In this document: positions 57,903 through 64,000 of the stretch, piece after piece | How positions within the stretch are numbered: the stretch's first letter is position 1 | How the letters are laid out: each line of letters starts with the position of its first letter | NCBI RefSeq assembly: GCF_000718635.1 | Contig: NZ_JOBF01000014.1 | Coordinates: forward strand, 1-64,000 | Source: Streptomyces varsoviensis | Lineage (GTDB): Bacteria; Actinomycetota; Actinomycetes; Streptomycetales; Streptomycetaceae | Reading direction: 5' to 3' | Length of the DNA: 64,000 nt | Translations under genes and position numbers: made by a program | Notes under the pieces: generated by a model | Told to the model about the DNA's origin: nothing | Seen by the model: only the letters and a program-made list of their open reading frames with translations | Databases searched by the model: none

Positions 57903-58499
57903 TCACGGCGCGCTGGTGGAGACGGTGAACACCCTCGGGTGCTCCGGGTCGTCCAGGTTCGCCGTGATCTGGAGCGTGGGGAGCGGCTTCTTCTGCGTGT
58001 GCACGGTGCCGGTCCAGTGGTGGTCGCCCTCGAACTTCCAGCCGACCTCGTCGGCCTGGTCGTCGTCGATGGTGACCTCGCCGGCCTCCAGCTCGTCCGG
58101 CCCGCTGCCGACCTTGTTCAGGAACCTCTCGAAGCCCTCGGCGGAGGTCGTGAACTGGAGGTAGAGCGAGCTGTGCTTCCAGGAGTTGGTCTCATAGCTG
58201 GCCACGTCCGCGGAGTACGGCGGGATCCACACGCCGTAGACGCGGCGCTGGAGCCGGGAGGGCCAGCCCTCCTCCAGGCCCTTCCTGGCCGCCTGCTCCT
58301 GCTTGGCGTCGCCGCCGCCGCGGCTCTGCATCGCCGAGATGTAGAGGTAGCCCGCCGGGATCGTGATCAGCAGGAAGACGATGAGGGGCTTGAGCCAGCG
58401 GCGCCGCGGGCGCCGGCCGGGGCCCGCGGGGCCGCCGGTGGAGCCGCCCGCCGCGTCGTGCGGGGGGTCGGGCGCGGCGGTGCGGTCGGCTGCGATCAT
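57903..58499 (-). CDS. Hypothetical single-pass membrane protein
   Basis: The 198-aa protein has a Pro/Gly-rich cytosolic N-terminus, a basic stretch GRRPRRRWLK, one TM (PLIVFLLITIPAGYLYI, about 38-54) and an extracytoplasmic domain. The domain includes RRVYGVWIPPYSADVASYET, LQFTTSAEGFERFLNKVG and WKFEGDHHWTGTVHT. I do not recognise a family. Its ATG overlaps the stop of the ROK kinase gene (TGATG), so it is translated with it. A role in the envelope linked to sugar uptake is only context inference. Confidence 0.75.
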   Translation of the reverse strand: MIAADRTAAPDPPHDAAGGSTGGPAGPGRRPRRRWLKPLIVFLLITIPAGYLYISAMQSRGGGDAKQEQAARKGLEEGWPSRLQRRVYGVWIPPYSADVASYETNSWKHSSLYLQFTTSAEGFERFLNKVGSGPDELEAGEVTIDDDQADEVGWKFEGDHHWTGTVHTQKKPLPTLQITANLDDPEHPRVFTVSTSAP

Positions 58500-59644
58500 C
58501 AGCGGCCCGCCTGTCCGCGCGGCGCGAGCCGCACCGTGACCCCGGCGCGTTCGTAGCGCTCCACGCGGCGGCGGTTGGCGCGCCGGAAGCGGCGGGCGAC
58601 GAGCCGGGCCAGGTCGGCGGCGCCCACCATGCCCGCCTCGGGGCCGAGCTGCGCCTTGACGATACGGGCCTCCGGCCGGTAGCCGCGGCCGGTGAGGTGG
58701 CGGCGGAAGGCGTCCCGGGCCGGGCCGATCAGCAGGTCGTCGGCGGCGCTGACGCCGCCGCCGATGACGAAGCAGGAGGGGTCGAGGGCGGCGGCGAGGT
58801 TGGCGATGCCGACGCCGAGCCACTGGCCGATGTCCTGGAGCAGTTCGACGCACATGGCGTCGCCCTCGCGGGCCAGCTCGGTGATGAGCGGCCCGGTGAT
58901 CTCGGGGACGTGGCCGCCGACGCGCTCGATGATGGTGTGGGCGACCGGGGAGTCGGCGGCGGCCAGCTCGCGGGCCTCGCGGACCAGGGCGTTGCCGGAG
59001 CTGTACTGCTCCCAGCAGCCGCGGTTGCCGCACGGGCAGCGGTGGCCGCCCGGGACGACCTGCATATGGCCGAACTCGCCGGCGACCCCGTACTTGCCGC
59101 GCTTGACCTGGCCGTCCTCCAGGATCGCGCCGCCGATGCCGGTACCGAGCGTGATCATGACGAGGTGGTCCTCGCCGCGGCCGGCGCCGAACCGCCATTC
59201 GGCCCAGGCGGCGGTGTTGGCGTCGTTGTCGACCATGACGGGGACCGCGAGGCGGCCCGCGAGGCGGTCGCGCAGCGGCTCGTCGCGCCAGGAGAGGTGG
59301 GGGGCGAACAGGACGCGGGAGCGGTGCGCGTCGACCCAGCCGGCCGCCCCGATGCCGACGGCGTGCACGTCGTGCCGGTCGGAGAGGTCCAGGACCAGCT
59401 CCGTGATGGTGTCCTCGACGACCTTGGGGCTCTTGGACTTGTCGGGGGTCTCGGTGCGGACCTGCTCCAGGATGTTGCCGTCCGCGTCGACGACCCCGGC
59501 CATCACCTTGGTGCCGCCGATGTCGATGCCGACGGTGGGCACCCGGGGCGCGGTCAGGTGCGAGCGCCGCTCGCGGGTTCCCACGGTCTTGAGGACGGTC
59601 GCCCGGGCCGAGCCCCGGTGCACCCGTTCGCGGTACATGCTCAT
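58499..59644 (-). CDS. ROK-family sugar kinase (glucokinase-like)
   Basis: The 381-aa protein has a 35-residue basic N-terminus, then the ATP-binding DIGGTKVMAGVV, VDNDANTAAWAEW with the catalytic Asp, LGTGIGGAIL, the zinc motif CPCGNRGCWEQY and a late FVIGGGVSAA. ROK kinases phosphorylate glucose or other hexoses or act as sugar-responsive regulators; no HTH is visible here, so a kinase is favoured. ATG 59644 has AAGGGG upstream. The sugar ABC operon lies directly upstream in the same orientation, 229 bases away across a small hairpin. Confidence 0.88.
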   Translation of the reverse strand: MSMYRERVHRGSARATVLKTVGTRERRSHLTAPRVPTVGIDIGGTKVMAGVVDADGNILEQVRTETPDKSKSPKVVEDTITELVLDLSDRHDVHAVGIGAAGWVDAHRSRVLFAPHLSWRDEPLRDRLAGRLAVPVMVDNDANTAAWAEWRFGAGRGEDHLVMITLGTGIGGAILEDGQVKRGKYGVAGEFGHMQVVPGGHRCPCGNRGCWEQYSSGNALVREARELAAADSPVAHTIIERVGGHVPEITGPLITELAREGDAMCVELLQDIGQWLGVGIANLAAALDPSCFVIGGGVSAADDLLIGPARDAFRRHLTGRGYRPEARIVKAQLGPEAGMVGAADLARLVARRFRRANRRRVERYERAGVTVRLAPRGQAGR

Positions 59645-59816
59645 CGCCTGGCCCCTTCGCGTACGGCGCGGGGTGCGCGCCCGGTGCGGGCCGCGGGTAC
59701 GGCACGGACTGCCCATACCGCGCGGCCGGTGCGTTCGCCTGGGGTGCGTGGTCGCACGAGTCGTCGTCCCTGCGGGTGTCTCGGGAGGCGCGTCGCCTCG
59801 GTCCTGCGGTCGGGCG

Positions 59817-59835
59817 CGGCGGGCTCGGCCCGCCG
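59817..59835 (-). terminator. Small hairpin after the sugar ABC operon
   Basis: CGGCGGGC (59817-59824) pairs with GCCCGCCG (59828-59835) across a 3-base loop, 39 bases beyond the ATPase stop on the minus strand. Confidence 0.5.
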
Positions 59836-59873
59836 TCGCCGATTGTGCCTCACCCGTGGTGCGCGGCGCGCCC

Positions 59874-60812
59874 TCAGTCCCGCGGGCGGTCCGCCGCGGG
59901 GGCGCCCGAGGGCCCCTCGCCGCCCTTGTCGGCCGCTTCCCCGGAGGGCTTCCCGGCCGCGCCCGTCCCTTCGGTCACCTCGTCGGCCAGGCCCTCGTCC
60001 GGCTCCTCCACCGCGCGCCCGCCGATGACGTCCGGGCCCGGCGCCCGCGCCAGTTCGTGGCTGAGCTGCTCCAGCTCGCTGCCGCCCGCCATCTGCCGGG
60101 TCAGCTCGTCCAGAGCGATCTCGGACTTGGCGTGGCTGCCGGCCATCGCCCCGCGCTTGAGCAGCACGAACCGGTCGCCGACGAGGTAGGCGTGGTGCGG
60201 GTTGTGCGTGATGAGGACCACGCCGAGACCGGCGTCGCGGGCGGCGGCGACGTACTTGAGGACCACCCCGGACTGCTTGACGCCGAGCGCCGCGGTGGGC
60301 TCGTCGAGTACGAGCACCTTGGCGCCGAAGTAGACGGCGCGGGCGATGGCCACGCACTGCCGCTCGCCGCCGGAGAGCGTGCCGATCGGCTGGTCGACGT
60401 CGCGCAGGTCGATGCCCATGCGCAGCAGCTCGGCGCGGGTCGTCTCGCGCATCCGCCGGACGTCGAGCCGCTTGAAGGGTCCGGCGCCCTTGGTGGGCTC
60501 GGAGCCGAGGAAGAAGTTCCGCCAGACCGGCATCAGGGGGACGACGGCGAGGTCCTGGTAGACGGTGGCGATGCCGCGGTCCAGGGCCTCGCGCGGGGAG
60601 CCGAGGGCGGCCGGTTCGCCCTCGATCTCGAAGGTGCCGGCGTCGTGCCGGTGCAGCCCCGCGATGATCTTGATGAGGGTGGACTTGCCGGCCCCGTTGT
60701 CGCCGAGCACGCAGGTGATCTCGCCCGCGTGGACCTCCAGGGAGACCCCTTCCAGGGCCCGGATGTTCCCGTAGAACTTGCTGACGTCGGTCAGCTCGAC
60801 GAGGGCCGTCAC
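59874..60812 (-). CDS. CUT2-type sugar ABC transporter ATP-binding protein
   Basis: The 312-aa single-domain ATPase has Walker [30 protein letters not shown] (RbsA/XylG-like Q-loop), signature [16 protein letters not shown], Walker [14 protein letters not shown] and switch His in [11 protein letters not shown]2 ATPases are usually double-length (about 500 aa); this one has a single cassette plus an acidic/Gly-rich tail of about 65 residues, like the short form in actinobacterial sugar importers. GTG at 60812 overlaps the permease stop (GTGA). Confidence 0.9.
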   Translation of the reverse strand: MTALVELTDVSKFYGNIRALEGVSLEVHAGEITCVLGDNGAGKSTLIKIIAGLHRHDAGTFEIEGEPAALGSPREALDRGIATVYQDLAVVPLMPVWRNFFLGSEPTKGAGPFKRLDVRRMRETTRAELLRMGIDLRDVDQPIGTLSGGERQCVAIARAVYFGAKVLVLDEPTAALGVKQSGVVLKYVAAARDAGLGVVLITHNPHHAYLVGDRFVLLKRGAMAGSHAKSEIALDELTRQMAGGSELEQLSHELARAPGPDVIGGRAVEEPDEGLADEVTEGTGAAGKPSGEAADKGGEGPSGAPAADRPRD

Positions 60813-61870
60813 TTGCTCGCCTCCGCGCGCTTGCGGACCCACGCGTTGAGCAGGGTCGCCAGGAGGAGCATCCCTCCGAGGAAGAACTTGAACCAGTCCG
60901 GGTTCCACTGCGCGTACACGATGCCCTTGCTGGTCATGCCGAAGATGAACGCGCCGACCGCGGAGCCGATGGCCGAGCCGTAGCCGCCGGTCATCAGGCA
61001 GCCGCCGATGACGGCCGCGATGATGTAGAGGAACTCGTTGCCGACGCCCTCGCCGGACTGCACCACGTCGTAGGAGAAGAGCAGGTGCTGGCCGGAGATC
61101 CAGGCGGCGAAGGCGACCGCCATATACAGGCCGATCTTGGTGCGGTTGACGGGGACGCCGACCGCGCGGGCCGCGTCCGCGCCGCCGCCCACCGCGAAGA
61201 TCCAGTTGCCGACGCGGGTGCGCAGCAGCACCCAGGTGGCCAGGGCCACCAGGGCGAGCCACCACACGATGGTGACCTGGAGGTCGACGTCGCCCAGCGA
61301 GAGGTGCGAGGCGAAGAGGGCGCGGGCCGAGGAGAAGCCCTCCATGTCGCCGATGGTCTTGGTGGAGACCGTGCCGCTGATCAGCTTGGTGAACCCCAGA
61401 TTGAGGCCCGTGAGCATCAGGAAGGTGCCGAGCGTGATGATGAAGCTGGGCAGCTTGGTGCGGGTGAGCATGAAGCCGTTGAAGAAGCCGATGGCGAGGG
61501 TGACCAGCAGGGACACCCCGACGCCGACCCAGACATTCGCCGTCATCTGGTAGCTGAACATCGACGAGACCAGCGCCGACGAGGTGACCATCACGCCCGT
61601 CGACAGGTCGAACTCGCCGCCGATCATCAGCAGCGCCACCGGCACCGCCATGATGCCGATCGTCGAGGACGCGTACAGCACGGTGCTCAGGCTGGACGCC
61701 CGCAGGAAGGTGTCGGCGACGAACGCGAAGAAGACGAAGACGGCGATCGCGCCGACGACCGAGCCCAGCTCGGGGCGGCCCATCAGGCGGCGCACCAGTG
61801 AGCGGTGCACCAGCCTCTCGTCTCTGCCGCCCTCCGCGGCCTGCGGCGTGCCGGTCGACGGGGCGCTCAT
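60809..61870 (-). CDS. CUT2-type sugar ABC transporter permease
   Basis: The 353-aa BPD_transp_2 permease has about 9-10 TM segments. Typical segments are [55 protein letters not shown] and [19 protein letters not shown]. The family transports ribose, xylose, inositol or similar monosaccharides. It overlaps the binding protein stop (ATGA at 61867-61870) and the ATPase start, so the three genes are translationally coupled. Confidence 0.9.
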   Translation of the reverse strand: MSAPSTGTPQAAEGGRDERLVHRSLVRRLMGRPELGSVVGAIAVFVFFAFVADTFLRASSLSTVLYASSTIGIMAVPVALLMIGGEFDLSTGVMVTSSALVSSMFSYQMTANVWVGVGVSLLVTLAIGFFNGFMLTRTKLPSFIITLGTFLMLTGLNLGFTKLISGTVSTKTIGDMEGFSSARALFASHLSLGDVDLQVTIVWWLALVALATWVLLRTRVGNWIFAVGGGADAARAVGVPVNRTKIGLYMAVAFAAWISGQHLLFSYDVVQSGEGVGNEFLYIIAAVIGGCLMTGGYGSAIGSAVGAFIFGMTSKGIVYAQWNPDWFKFFLGGMLLLATLLNAWVRKRAEASK

Positions 61871-62877
61871 CGGGTCCCCCGCTTCGTGTACTTCTCCAGG
61901 TCGGCCGCGTCGTCCTTGGTGATGATCTGGGGGCCGGTGAGGACCGGCTTGCCGCCGCCGAGCACGTCGGCGTTGTACTTGTAGAGCCACAGCACGTCGA
62001 CGGCCTCGTACCCCTGGAGGTAGGGCTGCTGGTCGACGGCGAAGCCGAGGGAGCCGTCCGCGAGGGACCGGGCGACCTTGGCGTTGAGGTCGAAGGTGTC
62101 GATCTCGGCCTTGCTGCCGGCCTGCTCGGCGGCCTTGGCGGCGGTGGGCGCGAAGGGCGCGCCGAGGGTGACGACGGCGTCGATGTCCTTGTCGGACTGG
62201 AGCTTGGCCTCGATGGACGCCTGGACGTCGGGCATGTTGGTGCCGTCGACGTAGAGGTTGGCGAGGTCGCCCTTGAACGTCTTCTTCGCGCCCGCGCAGC
62301 GCTGCTCGTGGCCGACGTTGCCCTGCTCGTGCAGGACGCAGACGGCCTTCTTCTTGCCGCGCTCGTTCAGCTCCTCGCCGACCGCCTCGCCGGCGATCGT
62401 CTCGTCCTGGCCGATGTGCGTCAGCGCCCCGAACCGCTTGGACTCCTCGGAGCCGGAGTTCACGGTGATCACGGGGATGCCGGCCTTCTCGGCCTTGGCC
62501 ACGACGTCCTTGAGCGCGTCGGGCTTGGCGAGGGTGACGATCAGCCCGTCGACCTTCTGGTCGATGGCGGCCTGCACGAGCTGGGCCTGCTGGTTCGCCT
62601 CTTTGTTGTGCGAGTAGAGGAACTTGATGTTGTCCTTGGCGGCGGCCTGCTTGGCGCCGTTCTGCACGATGTCCCAGAAGGTGTCGCCGTCGCCCGAGTG
62701 GGTGACCATCGCGAAGGTCCAGCGCGGCGTGTCCACGGCGGCCCGTCCCTGGGCGGCCTTCGCGGCCCGCTCCTCCGCCCGCTTGCCGCCCGTAGCGCTG
62801 CACCCTGCCAGGGTCGCGCCGAGCACCGCTGCCAGCACGGCGCTGCACGCACGTACCCCTGTCCGAACCCTTGCCAC
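61867..62877 (-). CDS. Sugar ABC transporter substrate-binding lipoprotein (Peripla_BP_4)
   Basis: The 336-aa protein has lipobox LAGC (Cys26) and a ribose/galactose-binding type I fold. Characteristic segments are [78 protein letters not shown] and [19 protein letters not shown]. It captures a monosaccharide or polyol such as inositol for the CUT2 importer. It is first in the operon. An operator-like palindrome GTCAGAA-CA-TTCTGAC lies 153 bases upstream. Confidence 0.9.
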   Translation of the reverse strand: MARVRTGVRACSAVLAAVLGATLAGCSATGGKRAEERAAKAAQGRAAVDTPRWTFAMVTHSGDGDTFWDIVQNGAKQAAAKDNIKFLYSHNKEANQQAQLVQAAIDQKVDGLIVTLAKPDALKDVVAKAEKAGIPVITVNSGSEESKRFGALTHIGQDETIAGEAVGEELNERGKKKAVCVLHEQGNVGHEQRCAGAKKTFKGDLANLYVDGTNMPDVQASIEAKLQSDKDIDAVVTLGAPFAPTAAKAAEQAGSKAEIDTFDLNAKVARSLADGSLGFAVDQQPYLQGYEAVDVLWLYKYNADVLGGGKPVLTGPQIITKDDAADLEKYTKRGTR

Positions 62878-63029
62878 GAGGACTTGCCCTTCTCACTGTC
62901 TGTCACGGTGCGGCCGGGCCCGTAGAGGATCGGGCCCGGCCGCACAAGTATCCGTTACCACTGCTCGCCGGGGCCCCAGCGGGTCCTGCGGGTGTTCTAA
63001 CGGCGCGCGGAGCGCCGCGTCAAGACTTT

Positions 63030-63045
63030 GTCAGAACATTCTGAC
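63030..63045. promoter_or_regulatory. Palindromic operator upstream of the sugar ABC operon
   Basis: GTCAGAA-CA-TTCTGAC is a perfect inverted repeat with 7-base arms between the binding-protein start (62877) and the GntR stop (63139). It fits a regulator site, most simply for the adjacent HutC-type GntR protein. Confidence 0.65.
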
Positions 63046-63138
63046 CGCCGCGATGTACGAGTTCGGGTACGGCTACGGGCGCGGGCCGGCGCGCTCACGG
63101 CCGTACGGGCTCGGGTGCGGCTGCGGCGCGGTCGGCGC

Positions 63139-63888
63139 TCACGGCCGTACGAGCAGTTGGAACTCGAAGGCGTAGCGCGAGGCGCGGTAGACGTGCGAGC
63201 CGAACTCGACCGCCCGCCCCGTGTCGTCGAAGGTCGTACGCTCCATCGTCAGCAGCGGCGCGCCCACCGGCTCGGCCAGCCGCTCGCCCTCCTCGGCGGT
63301 GGCGGCGCGGGCCCCGACCGACTGGCGGGCGCTGTGCAGCGTGATGCCGGCGGCGCGCATGAGGCGGTAGAGACCGGTCTCCTCCAGCGCGCCGCCGTCG
63401 AGGTCGAGCAGCCCGGCGGGCAGGTGGTTGCGCAGGTGGGCCATGGGTTCGCCGTGGGCGAGGCGCAGCCGCTCGACGAGCACGACCTCGGCGCCCTCGG
63501 GGACGCCGAGGGCCGCCGCGGCCTCCGCGCCGGCGGGCTCGGCGGTGTGACGCAGCACCCGGGTCGCGGGCCGCTGGCCGGCCGCTTCGAGATCGTCGTA
63601 GAGGCTGCTCAGCTCCAGCGGGCGCTTGACCTGGCTGTGCACGACCTGGGTGCCGACGCCGCGGCGGCGGACGAGAAGCCCCTTGTCGACCAGCGACTGG
63701 ATGGCCTGCCGGACGGTGGGCCGGGAGAGGCCGAGCCGGCCGGCCAGCTCGATCTCGTTGCCGAGCAGGCTGCCGGGCGCCAGCTCACCGCGCTCGATCG
63801 CCGCTTCGAGCTGCTGGGAGAGCTGGAAGTAGAGCGGCACCGGGCTGCTGCGGTCCACGCTGAACTGGAGGGGTCGGTCCTTCGCCAC
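63139..63888 (-). CDS. GntR-family regulator, HutC subfamily, of the sugar ABC operon
   Basis: The 249-aa protein has a wHTH (PLYFQLSQQLEAAIERGELA, LAGRLGLSRPTVRQAIQSLV) and a UTRA domain (GVPEGAEVVLVERLRLAHGE, TAEEGERLAEPVGAPLLTME, final YAFEFQLLVRP). The start is a GTG at 63888. It lies just upstream of the CUT2 importer in the same orientation and has a TGTCCGGACA palindrome before its own start. It likely represses the importer until the sugar or its phosphate binds. I recall a similar GntR/importer arrangement in Streptomyces inositol loci, so inositol is one candidate inducer. Confidence 0.88.
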   Translation of the reverse strand: MAKDRPLQFSVDRSSPVPLYFQLSQQLEAAIERGELAPGSLLGNEIELAGRLGLSRPTVRQAIQSLVDKGLLVRRRGVGTQVVHSQVKRPLELSSLYDDLEAAGQRPATRVLRHTAEPAGAEAAAALGVPEGAEVVLVERLRLAHGEPMAHLRNHLPAGLLDLDGGALEETGLYRLMRAAGITLHSARQSVGARAATAEEGERLAEPVGAPLLTMERTTFDDTGRAVEFGSHVYRASRYAFEFQLLVRP

Positions 63889-63938
63889 GCGGGGAGCCTA
63901 GCCGGATGAACTGATGACGGGAAGTCCTGAGGTCTGAT

Positions 63939-63948
63939 TGTCCGGACA
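63939..63948. promoter_or_regulatory. TGTCCGGACA palindrome upstream of the GntR gene
   Basis: This perfect 10-base palindrome lies 51 bases before the GntR start and may be an autoregulatory site. It is unlike the GTCAGAA palindrome upstream of the transporter, so one of the two may bind another protein. Confidence 0.45.
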
Positions 63949-64000
63949 TAAGGTGGGGAGGCTGCCGCCCGGACGTTCCTTGGGGCGGCGGCGCGGCGCG

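Noticed and set aside
1..64000. tRNA, rRNA, tmRNA or riboswitch genes
   Set aside because: Reading both strands I found no T-loop GGTTCGAAT-type element, rRNA segment or known riboswitch core; a tool-based scan would be needed for certainty.

Overview
The window is chromosomal DNA of a high-GC actinomycete, almost certainly a Streptomyces. GC is about 72 percent with strong G/C third-position bias, many GTG and TTG starts, many 4-base ATGA/GTGA stop-start overlaps, and families typical of the genus: snapalysin, F420-type flavin oxidoreductases, ScNsrR-like NsrR, HutC-type GntR regulators, and Sec lipoproteins with Arg-rich N-termini. I see no rRNA, tRNA, CRISPR array or intact transposon. Two mobile-element relics are present: a decayed DDE transposase at 4.05-4.55 kb and an IS-end-like piece at 53.3 kb.

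Region by region. 0-5.4 kb holds the 3' end of a SUF-type DUF59 gene, a secreted snapalysin protease behind a 17-bp tandem repeat, a divergent MarR/MFS efflux pair with a palindromic operator, an APH-fold kinase, a transposase relic and an alpha/beta hydrolase. 5.4-9 kb holds an unknown protein and an ArsR regulator divergent from an MFS pump plus flavin monooxygenase operon. 9-11.3 kb is an unusual three-gene operon: a small cytosolic protein and a membrane protein that share a short glycine-rich motif, followed by an amino-acid-binding lipoprotein. 11.5-17.8 kb holds a DNA-binding/membrane/glycoside-hydrolase-like fusion, an AraC regulator, a secreted I36-like protein, a GCS2 ligase and a methyltransferase.

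17.8-22.4 kb is a reductive pyrimidine catabolism operon (beta-ureidopropionase, class III aminotransferase, dihydropyrimidinase, F420-type LLM oxidoreductase). 22.7-26.2 kb holds a methyltransferase divergent from a MarR/MFS/isochorismatase-like operon across a 34-bp palindrome. 26.3-32 kb holds a three-subunit molybdenum hydroxylase of the PaoABC type and a secreted gamma-glutamyltransferase. 32.3-38.4 kb is a divergent locus in which an RpiR regulator sits between a C45 acyltransferase/ABC-ATPase pair and a polar amino acid binding protein with two permeases, so one importer is split into two transcription units with similar operator-like motifs. 38.4-40.1 kb is nsrR-hmp (NO sensing and detoxification).

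40.3-45.4 kb holds a CocE-like hydrolase with C-homopolymer tracts, a broken XRE gene, a divergent S66 peptidase/TetR pair and an FAD monooxygenase. 45.5-48.8 kb is a complete gluABCD-type glutamate importer with a divergent HutC-type GntR gene. 49.8-59.6 kb holds a hypothetical protein, an SGNH hydrolase, exonuclease III, a truncated metallo-hydrolase, a PcaL-type fusion, a MaoC-like hydratase with an acyl-CoA dehydrogenase, a membrane protein and a ROK sugar kinase. 59.9-63.9 kb is a CUT2-type sugar ABC importer (binding protein, permease, ATPase) under a HutC-type GntR regulator.

Overall it is a nutrient-uptake and catabolism region (pyrimidines, amino acids or peptides, sugars, acyl-CoA), dotted with small regulator/efflux pairs whose palindromic operators are visible in the sequence. 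All functional assignments come from reading motifs; no database search was run.
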